A stretch of DNA of 64,000 nt. Source: Pontibacter akesuensis. Its GTDB lineage: Bacteria; Bacteroidota; Bacteroidia; Cytophagales; Hymenobacteraceae. Every line of letters starts with the position of its first letter. The stretch's first letter is position 1. Under the pieces are notes generated by a model that had not been told where the DNA came from, did no database searches, and saw only the letters and a list, made by a program, of their open reading frames with translations. The position numbers and the translations under genes were made by a program. The stretch covers positions 1,302,001-1,366,000 of the forward strand of contig NZ_CP014766.1 of NCBI RefSeq assembly GCF_001611675.1. The letters are read 5' to 3'. Below, in pieces: positions 33,638 through 42,677 of this stretch.

Positions 33638-36070
33638 ATGGAAATCACCCTGCTCCTCCTGCTCGTCTTTTTAGTTATCTGGTTTGCCAGCCGGCACTCC
33701 GAGAGCCTCCGGGAGCATGGCTATAAAGTACACAAACTGCAGGAAGAGGTGCGCCAGCTCCGGGAGCAGCTCGAGAAGCAGCCACCAGCGGTGGCGGCTC
33801 CTACTAGCAAGCGCACAGAAGTATCCAGGGAAAGCATAGAGGAGGTAAAGCAACGCATACAACCCGCTCCTACGCCACTGCCAGCACCTGCTCCTCCTGC
33901 TCCAAAGCCATTTATACCTGAGCCGCCACAACCTGTGCGGGAGCGCGAACCGATGGCTGCCTTTTACGCGCCTGCCGAGGAGCCCGCGGAACCTGTAATG
34001 CCGGAACCTTCCTTTTTCCAGCGCAACCCAGATTGGGAGAAGTTCATCGGCGAAAACCTTATCAACAAACTGGGCATTGCCATCCTGGTGCTGGGCATCG
34101 GCTTCTTTGTGAAGTATGCCATCGATCAGGAGTGGATAAACGAGGTAGGGCGGGTGGCTATCGGCGTACTGGCGGGCGGCGTGCTGGTCGGTATTGCGCA
34201 CCGGCTGCGGCAGGCGTATCAGGCCTTCAGTTCCGTGCTTATCGGCGGCGGACTGGCCGTTTTATACTTTACCATCGCCATTGCCTTCCACGAGTATGCG
34301 CTTTTCAGCCAGACGGTGGCGTTTGTGCTGATGGTGGGCATCACGGGCTTTACTATCTTTCTGTCGCTGGCCTACGACCGGATTGAGTTGGCCGTGCTCG
34401 CGCTGATCGGCGGTTTTGGCAGCCCGTTTATGGTGAGCACCGGCGAGGGAAACTATGTGGTGCTTTTTGTTTTTGCTTTAATCCTGAACGTGGGCATTCT
34501 GGTGCTCGCCTACTTTAAGAAGTGGAACCTGCTCAACATCATCGCCTACGTTTTCACCATTACGCTCTACGGCGGCTGGCTGAGCACGCGTGTGGTCGGT
34601 GTTCCAAATCCGCCATACGTTGGCGCACTTGTTTTCGGTACGCTCTTCTACCTGGTGTTTTTCCTGATGAACATCATCAACAACATAAAGGCGCAGCGCC
34701 GGTTTACGGCCCCGGAAATTATGATGCTGCTCAGCAACACGTTCCTGTACTACTCCGCAGGCATGTTTATTTTGGATAACATGGCCAGCGGTGCCTACAA
34801 AGGCGTGTTCACGATGGTGCTGGCGATTTTTAACTTTGCCTTTGCTTACCTGCTCTACAAGAACCCGAAAACCGACCGTAACCTGGTGTTCCTGCTCATC
34901 GGGCTGGTGCTTACCTTCCTTAGCCTAACGGCGCCGGTACAGCTGGAGGGCAACTACATCACGCTTTTCTGGGCGCTGGAGGCGGTGCTGTTGCTGTGGC
35001 TGTCGCAGAAATCGGGCATCAAACTGATTCGCGTAGCCTCGGTGCTAGTGCTGGGCCTGATGGTGTTCAGCCTGATCATCGATTGGCGAATCTACTCCTT
35101 CTCGGACATAGCGCTTGCCGTGGAGCTTCCGGTTATATTCAATAAGCTATTCATTACGGGCGTGGTGGCAGTGGCTGCCCTCGCCGCTACCAGTCACCTC
35201 CTGAAGAAGGAACAGGAGCAAATCCTGGTGACGCTGCTGCAGGCCGACACGTACCGGGCCTTTGTGCAGGTGCTACTGTTTGTGCTGCTCTACCTGGTGC
35301 TGCTCCTAGAGTTGAACTACCAGCTCATCCACTCCACCGCCACCTACGGCACGCGCGCCTTTATACTTGGTTTCTACAATTATTTATACTTGCTGGGGAT
35401 GATAATCTGGGCCATGCGGCAGCCGAACACAGGCATCAAAAAAGGAGCTGCGGCAGTGGCGGCTGTTAGCTTGGTTGTTTACCTGCTGGTGCTGCACCCG
35501 CTCGTCACCGAAAACCGCGACCTGTACGTGCTGGGTGCGGCCGATGCACTCGCCGATTTCTGGTGGCATTACCTGCCACTGCTGCTGGTGCTGGCCGTGC
35601 TTGTGCTGTTCCTGCGGCTGATGCACCAGCTGTACAGCTTTAAGCACTCTTTTGGGAAGCTTAGCCTGTGGTTTGCCAGTTTTATACTTGTGTTCGTGGC
35701 CAGTGCCGAACTGGAGCACCTGGCGCTGCTCTCCTCTTTCGAACCGGGTAGTCGGCTGGAGGCACAGCTCTCGCAAATCCGCAAGATCGGCTTCCCTATA
35801 CTTTGGGGTGTGAGCTCTTTTGTGCTGATGATGATTGGGATGCAGCGCAAGCTGAAGACACTGCGCATTATATCGCTCACGCTGTTCTTCCTCACGCTAC
35901 TCAAGCTGTTCCTGTTTGATATCCGGGGCATCTCTGAGGGAGGCAAGATCGCGGCGTTTATCTGTTTGGGCGTGCTGTTGCTGGTGGTATCGTTTATGTA
36001 CCAGAAGCTTAAAAGCCTGATCCTGGAGGATGAAACATTGACTGAAAACACACCGACCGATGCTGTGTAG
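33638..36070 (+). CDS. DUF2339 polytopic membrane protein
   Basis: An 810-residue protein. After a first helix come a coiled coil (about residues 20-55) and a proline-rich linker (about 70-110). Then follow more than twenty hydrophobic helices, starting after the phrase WEKFIGENLINKLGIAILVLGIG (split as WEKFIGENLINKLG and IAILVLGIG), which is the DUF2339 hallmark. No enzymatic motif was seen. The family has no assigned function. The stop overlaps the start of the next gene by 11 bases, so the two are translationally coupled. Confidence 0.88.
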   Translation: MEITLLLLLVFLVIWFASRHSESLREHGYKVHKLQEEVRQLREQLEKQPPAVAAPTSKRTEVSRESIEEVKQRIQPAPTPLPAPAPPAPKPFIPEPPQPVREREPMAAFYAPAEEPAEPVMPEPSFFQRNPDWEKFIGENLINKLGIAILVLGIGFFVKYAIDQEWINEVGRVAIGVLAGGVLVGIAHRLRQAYQAFSSVLIGGGLAVLYFTIAIAFHEYALFSQTVAFVLMVGITGFTIFLSLAYDRIELAVLALIGGFGSPFMVSTGEGNYVVLFVFALILNVGILVLAYFKKWNLLNIIAYVFTITLYGGWLSTRVVGVPNPPYVGALVFGTLFYLVFFLMNIINNIKAQRRFTAPEIMMLLSNTFLYYSAGMFILDNMASGAYKGVFTMVLAIFNFAFAYLLYKNPKTDRNLVFLLIGLVLTFLSLTAPVQLEGNYITLFWALEAVLLLWLSQKSGIKLIRVASVLVLGLMVFSLIIDWRIYSFSDIALAVELPVIFNKLFITGVVAVAALAATSHLLKKEQEQILVTLLQADTYRAFVQVLLFVLLYLVLLLELNYQLIHSTATYGTRAFILGFYNYLYLLGMIIWAMRQPNTGIKKGAAAVAAVSLVVYLLVLHPLVTENRDLYVLGAADALADFWWHYLPLLLVLAVLVLFLRLMHQLYSFKHSFGKLSLWFASFILVFVASAELEHLALLSSFEPGSRLEAQLSQIRKIGFPILWGVSSFVLMMIGMQRKLKTLRIISLTLFFLTLLKLFLFDIRGISEGGKIAAFICLGVLLLVVSFMYQKLKSLILEDETLTENTPTDAV

Positions 36071-37307
36071 ACTACTGTTGTTTTTCCTGTGCCTGTGCGC
36101 AGCGCCGGTGGCCGCGCAGCAGGCGTATGAGTGGCAGGCTACCGTGCCCTCCCCGGCGCAGGGAGGCTATCACCGCATCCTGCTGCCTCCGGAAGTTACC
36201 GGCCGCCTGCAGCCGCACCTCGGAGACATCAGGCTGTACAATGCGCAGCAGCAGGAGGTGCCGTACCTGCTGCAAAAGGAACAACCGCTAACGTATCGGC
36301 AGCTGTATCGCCCTTATACTATCCTGCACTACAAACGCCAGTCCGGCTGCTGCTCTGAGCTGCTCATCGAAAACCCGGAGCAGCGGCAGATCAGCAACCT
36401 TAGCCTGCTCATTAAGAATGCCGCTGTGCGGAAACAGGTAAGCCTAAGTGGCAGCGACGACCGCGAAAACTGGTTTGTGCTGAAGGCACAGGATGTGCTG
36501 CACCCCATCAACAGCACAGAAAAAACCACCACGCTCAAGCTGCTGGAGTTCCCGCTTAACGATTACCGCTACCTGCGCCTGCAGCTCGACGACTCCTCCA
36601 GCGCCCCGCTCAACATTCTGCAGGCTGGCAGCTATTACGGCACACAAACTGCCAATGGCGCCTACACCCTCATTCCGGTGCAGCAAACCACCCGCACCGA
36701 CAGCGCCGCCACCGAGCAAACCTACATCCACCTGAAATTCGCGCACCCGGTGTACCCCGAGTTGCTGGAACTCGATATCACCGCACCTGAATTATACTTC
36801 CGGAACGGGCACATTATACTTGGCAAAGCAACTACCCCCTCCCGCAAAAGACGCCGGAAACGCGACAGAGAGGAGTTGGTACAGGTGCCGTTCAGCATCA
36901 GCTCGAAGGAGGCAGCCCGCATAACGCTTCCGCGGCGACAGATGCAGGAGCTGACGCTGGTAGTGGAGAACGCCGACAACCCGCCGCTGGAAATAGCAGC
37001 CATCAGGGTTTTGCAACTCAACCGTTACCTGGTGGCAAACCTGGAGGCAGGCACGCCCTATATCCTCCGTTTTGGAAACGCAGAGACAACTGCTCCTACC
37101 TACGACCTCACTTTTTTCCGTGACAGCATTCCAAATGAACTTCCTGTGCTGCCGGTGAAGCAGGTTGATGCGGTGCAGGAGCGCCAGAAACCCCAAGGCT
37201 CCTCATCCAAAGTATGGTTGTGGGTAGCTATTGGGATAGTAGTGCTGGGATTGGGTTACATGACGGTGCGCCTGCTAAACGAGATGAACAGCAAAAAACA
37301 GCCGTAA
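36060..37307 (+). CDS. DUF3999 family envelope protein
   Basis: A 415-residue protein with signal peptide (LLLFFLCLCAAPVAAQ), a periplasmic beta-rich body, and one C-terminal membrane helix (VWLWVAIGIVVLGLGYMTV) with a short basic tail. The opening YEWQATVPSPAQGGYHRILL and the phrase GDIRLYNAQQQEVPYLL fit DUF3999. DUF2339 and DUF3999 genes are commonly neighbours, so the two probably work as one membrane complex, perhaps in envelope or polysaccharide handling (inference). It overlaps the DUF2339 gene by 11 bases. Confidence 0.82.
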   Translation: MLCRLLLFFLCLCAAPVAAQQAYEWQATVPSPAQGGYHRILLPPEVTGRLQPHLGDIRLYNAQQQEVPYLLQKEQPLTYRQLYRPYTILHYKRQSGCCSELLIENPEQRQISNLSLLIKNAAVRKQVSLSGSDDRENWFVLKAQDVLHPINSTEKTTTLKLLEFPLNDYRYLRLQLDDSSSAPLNILQAGSYYGTQTANGAYTLIPVQQTTRTDSAATEQTYIHLKFAHPVYPELLELDITAPELYFRNGHIILGKATTPSRKRRRKRDREELVQVPFSISSKEAARITLPRRQMQELTLVVENADNPPLEIAAIRVLQLNRYLVANLEAGTPYILRFGNAETTAPTYDLTFFRDSIPNELPVLPVKQVDAVQERQKPQGSSSKVWLWVAIGIVVLGLGYMTVRLLNEMNSKKQP

Positions 37308-37342
37308 AGACATCGCAGTGTCCGATGGTCCCACGAGCGTCT
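37308..37342 (+). repeat. 35-bp palindromic repeat, variant core
   Basis: Begins AGACATCGCAGTGTC and ends ACGAGCGTCT. It starts only 1 base after the DUF3999 stop. Confidence 0.6.
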
Positions 37343-37403
37343 TTTATAGTTTTGAATTATTGAATAACTGAATATTGAGTGAGGAGTGAGCAAGTGTAGC
37401 CTA

Positions 37404-37479
37404 TGTCATCCTAGAAGGATCTTGTGGGCGAGCTTCATCTACCTTTGCGCTCCGCCACCAGGATCTTTTCAGGTTGACA
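37404..37479 (-). repeat. 76-bp inverted-repeat element, copy 3
   Basis: Begins TGTCATCCTAGAAGGATCTT and ends GGATCTTTTCAGGTTGACA. Read on the minus strand it has GTGGCGGAGCGC left and GCTCGCCCACAAG right, in the same order as the other copies. Confidence 0.8.
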
Positions 37480-37561
37480 AAAGGGAAGGGCCAAGTATAA
37501 CACTCATCCAACATTCGCTCAATCACTCATCCACTCATTCAAAACTCAGTTATTCAAAATT

Positions 37562-37590
37562 AGCCCAGGAGCTGCGCACGCTGCGAGGTC
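37562..37590 (-). repeat. 35-bp palindromic repeat, truncated copy
   Basis: AGGAGCTGCGCACGCTGCGA is intact but the AGACGC end is missing. Confidence 0.65.
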
Positions 37591-37614
37591 CAGGCTCTGA
37601 AATCCTCCTAAAGT

Positions 37615-37655
37615 AAAAATCCCTGCTGCAGCACATGGCCACAGCAGGGATTTTT
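37615..37655. terminator. bidirectional intrinsic terminator
   Basis: Stem AAAAATCCCTGCTG / CAGCAGGGATTTTT; serves dsbD on the minus strand and anything reading in from the left. An octamer TTATACTT follows at 37658. Confidence 0.85.
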
Positions 37656-37674
37656 ATTTTATACTTAGCTTAAC

Positions 37675-39873
37675 TTACTTCTGTGCTACGCGATCGTGTG
37701 TTGCTTTGTAAGCTGCGACACCGGCATCGAGGAAGTTGACAAAGTTCTCCACGCTCAGGTCGTAAGCGATGGGTTTTACCAGCACGTTTTCCTGCGCATC
37801 CATCAGCACATAGTAGGGTTGGGCATTCACGTTGAACTTAGTGATCTGGTAGTCCGCATACTTCTTCCCAAGGGTCTTCTTCTCTTTGCCGTCGTAAGCG
37901 CTGGTGTACCACTCGCTTTGCGGCAGCTCGGTCCGGTCATCCACATACAGCGCGGCAATCACGTAATCCTTGCGCAGCCGCTTCAGCACCGCCGGGTCCG
38001 ACCACACGTTGGCTTCCATCTCGCGGCAGTTCACGCAGCCGTGGCCTGTAAAATCAATAAAAATGGGTTTGCCCTGGGCCGCAGCACATGCCTTGGCCTG
38101 CTCCAGGTCGAAATAGCCTGTCAGGCCGTGGGGCAGGTTCAGAAACTCATCATACTTTGCAGGTTCACACAGCTCATTGGTAGCCAACACAGCGGTATTT
38201 CTACCATTGTTCTGGTGGATAATGCTATTCAGATCGAAATCGTGGGTGGTTTGGGGGGGCAGGTAGCCGGACAGGGCTTTGAGCGGAGCGCCGAACAGGC
38301 CCGGAATCAGGTATACCACAAAGCCGAAGGTGGCGATGGCAAAGAATAGGCGCGGAACGCTCACATACTTCAGCTCAGAGTCGTGCGAGAATTTTAGCTT
38401 GCCCAGCAGGTAAAAACCCATTAAAGTAAAAATAACAATCCAGAGTGCCAGGTAAATTTCCCTGTCCAGAATGCCCCAATGGTACACCTGGTCGGCCACG
38501 CTTAAAAACTTCAGCGCCAGCGCCAGCTCAATGAAGCCCAGTACCACTTTTACCGCATTCAGCCAGCCACCTGACTTAGGCAAGCTGCTTAGCCACGAGG
38601 GAAAGATGGCGAACAGGGTAAAGGGCAGGGCAAAGGCCAGCGAGAAGGCGAACATCCCCACAACCGGGCGTATGGTTTCGCCGCCGGCGGAGGCCACCAG
38701 TATACTTCCCACTATGGGGCCGGTGCAGGAAAAGGAAACGAGCACCAGCGTAAAGGCCATAAAGAACACCCCGATCCACCCGCCTTTGTCGGCTTGGGCA
38801 TCCACTTTGGTGAGCCAGGAGCTGGGCAGCGTAATCTCGAACATCCCGAAAAAGGACATGGCAAACACCAGGAACACCAGAAAGAAAAGCAGATTAGGCA
38901 GCCAGTGGGTACTGATGAAGTTTGCACCATCAGCACCAAAGAGTTTGGCCACTACCGTTCCGATGATGGTATAAATGGCTATGATCGATAAGCCATACAC
39001 AAAGGCCTTCAACACGCCTTTTGCGCGGCCGCCGCTGTTTGTAAAAAAGCTCACCGTCATGGGCACCATCGGGAACACGCAGGGCGTGAGCAGCGCCATC
39101 AGACCCGCTCCAAACGCGATGAGCATAAATCCCCACAGCCCCTCTTCGCCGTCAGTCTCTGTTACGGGTAAGGGTGCAGCTACAGCTTGCTCAGTAATGG
39201 TGGCGGTATTGTCAGAAAAAGCGATGGGCAGTACGGTAGCGGTATCCGTTGCCGCGGAGGTAGTGGCAGTATCCGTTGTTACAGCAGGTGTTTCAGTTGG
39301 TTGCGGAGCCGTTGGTTGCTGGCTGGTTGTGGGCTCCCTAGATGCAGTGGCAGGCTTGGCGGCAGGTGCTGCGGCGGCTGTTATATTAATATGTTTATTG
39401 GTGAAGGTGAACTCATCATCAAACGGAATGCAGCGGCCGTCCACATCGGTACAAACCTGGTACTCGTAGCTGCCCTTCACCAGCAGGTCGGGCTGCAGCA
39501 CGCGTATTTTCTGGCGGAACTGAGCTGTGCCGGTAAAGTACGTATACTCTCCGCCCCAGATGTCGTCGTACTTCTTCTTGGGTTTAACCGGCACTATTTT
39601 GCCCACCAGCTCGTAGGACGGGTGCTTCTGAAAGGTGAACTCGGTGACCATCGGCCCCAACTCCGGGTCGAAATCGGAGGAGTAGAGGTACCAGTCTTTG
39701 TCGATTTTCACGTTAAAGATCAGTTCCACCTCCTCGCCTACAGTCACTTGCTTTTTAGACACGTCGTAGCTCCAGGTAGCGGGCTTAAGTACCTGTGCCT
39801 GTGCTGCAAAGCTTAGCGTAAACAGCAGCCACACAATAATTGCCAGCTGCCTTAGGGTGTTTTTTTCGTTCAT
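37675..39873 (-). CDS. dsbD: thiol:disulfide interchange protein DsbD
   Basis: A 732-residue three-domain protein that carries electrons from cytoplasmic thioredoxin across the inner membrane to periplasmic thiols. It has a signal peptide (residues 1-27), then the DsbD-alpha domain with Cys141 and Cys148 in VCTDVDGRC. A Thr/Pro/Ala-rich linker (about 165-240) leads to the eight-helix core with Cys265 in LLTPCVFPM and the partner Cys in SFSCTGPIVG. The C-terminal thioredoxin domain has CVNC. All three Cys pairs are present. The long low-complexity linker is notable. Single gene with its own terminator. Confidence 0.93.
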   Translation of the reverse strand: MNEKNTLRQLAIIVWLLFTLSFAAQAQVLKPATWSYDVSKKQVTVGEEVELIFNVKIDKDWYLYSSDFDPELGPMVTEFTFQKHPSYELVGKIVPVKPKKKYDDIWGGEYTYFTGTAQFRQKIRVLQPDLLVKGSYEYQVCTDVDGRCIPFDDEFTFTNKHINITAAAAPAAKPATASREPTTSQQPTAPQPTETPAVTTDTATTSAATDTATVLPIAFSDNTATITEQAVAAPLPVTETDGEEGLWGFMLIAFGAGLMALLTPCVFPMVPMTVSFFTNSGGRAKGVLKAFVYGLSIIAIYTIIGTVVAKLFGADGANFISTHWLPNLLFFLVFLVFAMSFFGMFEITLPSSWLTKVDAQADKGGWIGVFFMAFTLVLVSFSCTGPIVGSILVASAGGETIRPVVGMFAFSLAFALPFTLFAIFPSWLSSLPKSGGWLNAVKVVLGFIELALALKFLSVADQVYHWGILDREIYLALWIVIFTLMGFYLLGKLKFSHDSELKYVSVPRLFFAIATFGFVVYLIPGLFGAPLKALSGYLPPQTTHDFDLNSIIHQNNGRNTAVLATNELCEPAKYDEFLNLPHGLTGYFDLEQAKACAAAQGKPIFIDFTGHGCVNCREMEANVWSDPAVLKRLRKDYVIAALYVDDRTELPQSEWYTSAYDGKEKKTLGKKYADYQITKFNVNAQPYYVLMDAQENVLVKPIAYDLSVENFVNFLDAGVAAYKATHDRVAQK

Positions 39874-40392
39874 GGTGATATGTTACTGGCGCGCGGACGG
39901 CAGGCCGCCTGCGGCGATGCATTCTCTCTGCAAAAGCACTACAAAAGTATGCAAATTATCGTTGGCACGGCACCCCTGCTTCCGAATGCTTGTCAAACAA
40001 CAACGCTGGCTTCCTTTATGTTACTGGCCGCACGCTATATAACGTTTCCTACTGCCTGTCTTGTATTTGATGTTTGTCTCACTGTGCCTGCTGCTCATCC
40101 AGCTGTTGTCTCCTACTTACACCGTATTTGCTCTCTGCTACTTGGCCTGCTGTTGTAACCCGTGTCAAAAGCAGCCATTTTAGCCAATTGACTAAATAAT
40201 TAATTATTTTAATATTTTTTAACAAATTTCAAATAACAACGTTAAAATAGCTTAACAGCGATATTTAGATTGTTTACCCTTAAATTACTGGTTTTCACGG
40301 ATAACCGGAAAAATCTGAAACAAAACAGGAATCTTTGCGGCAGCCAGCTTGTAGACATGTTAACTACCTGAAAATCCCTCTATTTCTTTGCT
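39874..40392. other. gene-free stretch with a very AT-rich segment
   Basis: About 520 bases between dsbD and a small gene on the other strand. The dsbD promoter box lies at 39942. From about 40180 to 40330 the sequence is strongly AT-rich. A weak -7 match AATCTTTG lies at 40330-40337, 55 bases before the next start. No repeat family and no credible gene. Confidence 0.6.
39942..39949 (-). promoter_or_regulatory. candidate -7 box (TACTTTTG) for dsbD
   Basis: Exact TAnnTTTG on the minus strand, 68 bases before the dsbD ATG. Confidence 0.45.
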
Positions 40393-40701
40393 ATGGCTAA
40401 CAACTTACGCACCTCACACGAGCAGACGATTCGCACCGAATGTGGCAGAACATTCGGGTGCATGTTTCGTGCCATCAAGCTCATGCGCGATGAGAAGCAC
40501 TGGTTTCATATGATCTACAGAACCTTCGAGAATGAGTACATATACGCAGTGTGCAATCCTTTCCTGGACTCTGATGCTATCACCTATCACTTAATTTCTG
40601 AGGCGGAGGCGAAAAGGATATTTCTTCCGAAGCTTTCTGCCGACAATGCCCGCGAATTGTTTCCTGCCCCCACTGCTACGGTGGCTCCAATCCGCCTGTA
40701 G
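40393..40701 (+). CDS. small hypothetical protein
   Basis: A 102-residue soluble protein without signal peptide. It has a basic, Cys/His-containing middle (TECGRTFGCMFRAIKLMRDE, KHWFHMIYRTFENEY) and a C-terminal EAEAKRIFLPKLSADNAREL. I do not recognise the family. ATG, normal codon use and a following terminator support a real gene. The long AT-rich leader suggests it is separately controlled. Confidence 0.6.
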   Translation: MANNLRTSHEQTIRTECGRTFGCMFRAIKLMRDEKHWFHMIYRTFENEYIYAVCNPFLDSDAITYHLISEAEAKRIFLPKLSADNARELFPAPTATVAPIRL

Positions 40702-40725
40702 GAATACTAAATTTAACGCTGCGTT

Positions 40726-40750
40726 AAGGTGCTCTTGTGGCACCTTTTTA
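40726..40750 (+). terminator. intrinsic terminator
   Basis: Stem AAGGTGC / GCACCTT followed by TTTTAATTT, 25 bases after the small gene's stop. Confidence 0.75.
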
Positions 40751-40899
40751 ATTTACAAGCCTTCTCAAATCATGCCAAAACACGGTAATTCAGGCATCCG
40801 ATACCGGATATAAGTACCAGGACATATACATGTGTAGCAAGCGTACGTATTTTAGTTAATTTTACAGCGCTACCGGAGCACGCGGTATGAAATTAAACT

Positions 40900-42213
40900 A
40901 TGGTTCTAGATATACTCCTGACAATATTCCTTGTTTTACTCAACGGCTTTTTCGTGGCAGCAGAGTTTGCCATCGTAAAAGTGCGTTCCTCCCAGATTGA
41001 GCTAAGGGCACAGTCAGGCCATACCATGGCGAAGCTGGCGCAGAACATGCTCACCCACCTGGATGCCTACCTTTCGGCCACACAGTTAGGCATAACGCTC
41101 GCCTCACTGGGCTTGGGATGGATTGGGGAAAGCGTTGTTTCCCAGATCGTAATCAACATCATGGAATCCTTTGGCTTTACGGGTGGCGAGGTACTGGCCC
41201 ACCGCATCGCGCTCCCAATCTCGTTTGCCATCATTACCGTGCTGCACATTGTATTCGGTGAGCTGGCGCCAAAGTCGCTGGCCATACAGCGCCCCGAGTC
41301 CACTACCCTGGCCACAGCCCTTCCGCTGCGCTTCTTCTATATCTTGTTTAGCCCATTTATCTGGATGCTGAATGGCTTGGCGAACCTTGTGCTGCGTGGT
41401 TTTGGCATACAGCCCATGCACGGCGCCGAGGTACACAGTGCCGAGGAGCTTCGGCTGTTGTTTGAACAGAGCGTGGAGGGCGGCGCTATACAGGACGCGC
41501 ACCACGAGCTGATCGAGAACGTGTTCCATTTTAATGAGCGCATGGTGAAGCAGATCCTGGTGCCCCGCACTAAAATGATTGCCATCGACGTGCACATCGA
41601 CGACAAGGAGTTGATGGAGATTATCTTTAACGAAGGCTACTCGCGCCTACCCGTGTACGATGGCAACATCGACAACATTGTGGGCATACTGTATGTGAAA
41701 GACATACTAAGCGTGATGCGACTCGGCGAGCCGGTGGTAATTGACAAACTCATGCGCCCGGCCTATTTCGTGCCGGAAACAAAAAAGATCAATCTCCTGC
41801 TGAAGCAGTTCCAGCGCCGCCACCTGCACATGGCTGTGGCCACCGATGAGTTTGGCGGTGTATCGGGCATTGTCACCATTGAGGATATTATCGAGGAACT
41901 GGTGGGTGAGATCCAGGATGAATATGATGAGGAAGTGCCGCTGGTGGAGCGTATCAGCGATTATGAGTATAAAGTGAACGGTTCTGCCGCTATTCCGGAT
42001 GCGAACGATTTTCTTCCTTTCGCTCTGCCCGAAGGAGAGGATTATGAAACCGTGGGTGGCCTGATGAACGTGATCTACGGCCAGATCCCCGAAAACCTGA
42101 ACGAGATGGCCACCTTCGACAAGTATGAGGTGCGGGTACTGGAGAAATCAGACCGACGCGTGGAATGGGTGCTGCTTACGGTACGTGAAGAAAACCGCGA
42201 GGAGATCAGCTAA
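40900..42213 (+). CDS. CNNM/CBS/CorC-domain membrane protein (hemolysin C/CorC-like)
   Basis: A 437-residue protein. The DUF21/CNNM membrane domain (residues 1-190) begins LLTIFLVLLNGFFVAAEFAI and contains SATQLGITLASLGLGWIGE and FGELAPKSLAIQ. A pair of CBS domains follows (about 205-330; MVKQILVPRTKMIAID, DEFGGVSGIVTIEDIIEELV), then a CorC_HlyC domain. Relatives are linked to Mg2+ or Co2+ transport and homeostasis. The hemolysin name is historical. Its stop shares a base with the next start (TAATG). Confidence 0.9.
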   Translation: MVLDILLTIFLVLLNGFFVAAEFAIVKVRSSQIELRAQSGHTMAKLAQNMLTHLDAYLSATQLGITLASLGLGWIGESVVSQIVINIMESFGFTGGEVLAHRIALPISFAIITVLHIVFGELAPKSLAIQRPESTTLATALPLRFFYILFSPFIWMLNGLANLVLRGFGIQPMHGAEVHSAEELRLLFEQSVEGGAIQDAHHELIENVFHFNERMVKQILVPRTKMIAIDVHIDDKELMEIIFNEGYSRLPVYDGNIDNIVGILYVKDILSVMRLGEPVVIDKLMRPAYFVPETKKINLLLKQFQRRHLHMAVATDEFGGVSGIVTIEDIIEELVGEIQDEYDEEVPLVERISDYEYKVNGSAAIPDANDFLPFALPEGEDYETVGGLMNVIYGQIPENLNEMATFDKYEVRVLEKSDRRVEWVLLTVREENREEIS

Positions 42214-42674
42214 TGCCTATCAAGCGCCATATAAGCCTCCAGCCGATTTCCCGCCAACACCATGCCGGGCTGCTGACGGCGAGACTGCTGCAACATGGCG
42301 CGCCGCCCTATAAAGGCATGCCCACCACGCCAGCCGCAAAGCGCGATTATGTCCTGCAGTTTCTGGAGCGAGAGCTGCTGCCGCATTTTGAGCTGGAAGA
42401 AGAAACAGTGTTTATACTTGCCTGTGAGGGCTCAGAAGACCTGCAGCAACAGGCACAGGCACTACAGACTGAGCACCAACTATTGCAGCAGCTTATACTT
42501 GGTCTACCTCAAGCCGAAGAAAGCACCCTTCCCGACACACTGCACGAGATTGGCAAGCTGCTGGAGCGGCACATTAGGCAAGAAGAGCGTGTGTTCTTTG
42601 AGCAGTTGCAGCAGGCATCAACCAAACAACAGCTACTACAATTACAGGAGCAAATAGCGCAGCACCTGGCTTAG
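42213..42674 (+). CDS. hemerythrin-like protein coupled to the CNNM gene
   Basis: A 153-residue four-helix protein with the spaced His/Glu pattern of hemerythrin-like domains: SRQHHAGLL, PHFELEEETVF, TEHQLLQQLI and LERHIRQEERVFFEQL. These would bind a di-iron centre that senses or carries oxygen or reacts with NO. The start codon overlaps the previous stop by one base, so the two are made together. Two octamer copies lie in it, both used as Ile-Leu codons. Confidence 0.82.
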   Translation: MPIKRHISLQPISRQHHAGLLTARLLQHGAPPYKGMPTTPAAKRDYVLQFLERELLPHFELEEETVFILACEGSEDLQQQAQALQTEHQLLQQLILGLPQAEESTLPDTLHEIGKLLERHIRQEERVFFEQLQQASTKQQLLQLQEQIAQHLA

Positions 42675-42677
42675 GCT

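Larger units (their letters stand above)
37308..37674. other. gene-free stretch of nested repeats
   Basis: About 370 bases holding a palindromic repeat directly after the DUF3999 stop, a pair of inverted AT-rich arms (about 37354-37377 and 37534-37560) that enclose the 76-bp element, a truncated palindromic repeat, and a bidirectional terminator. No gene. Confidence 0.7.
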
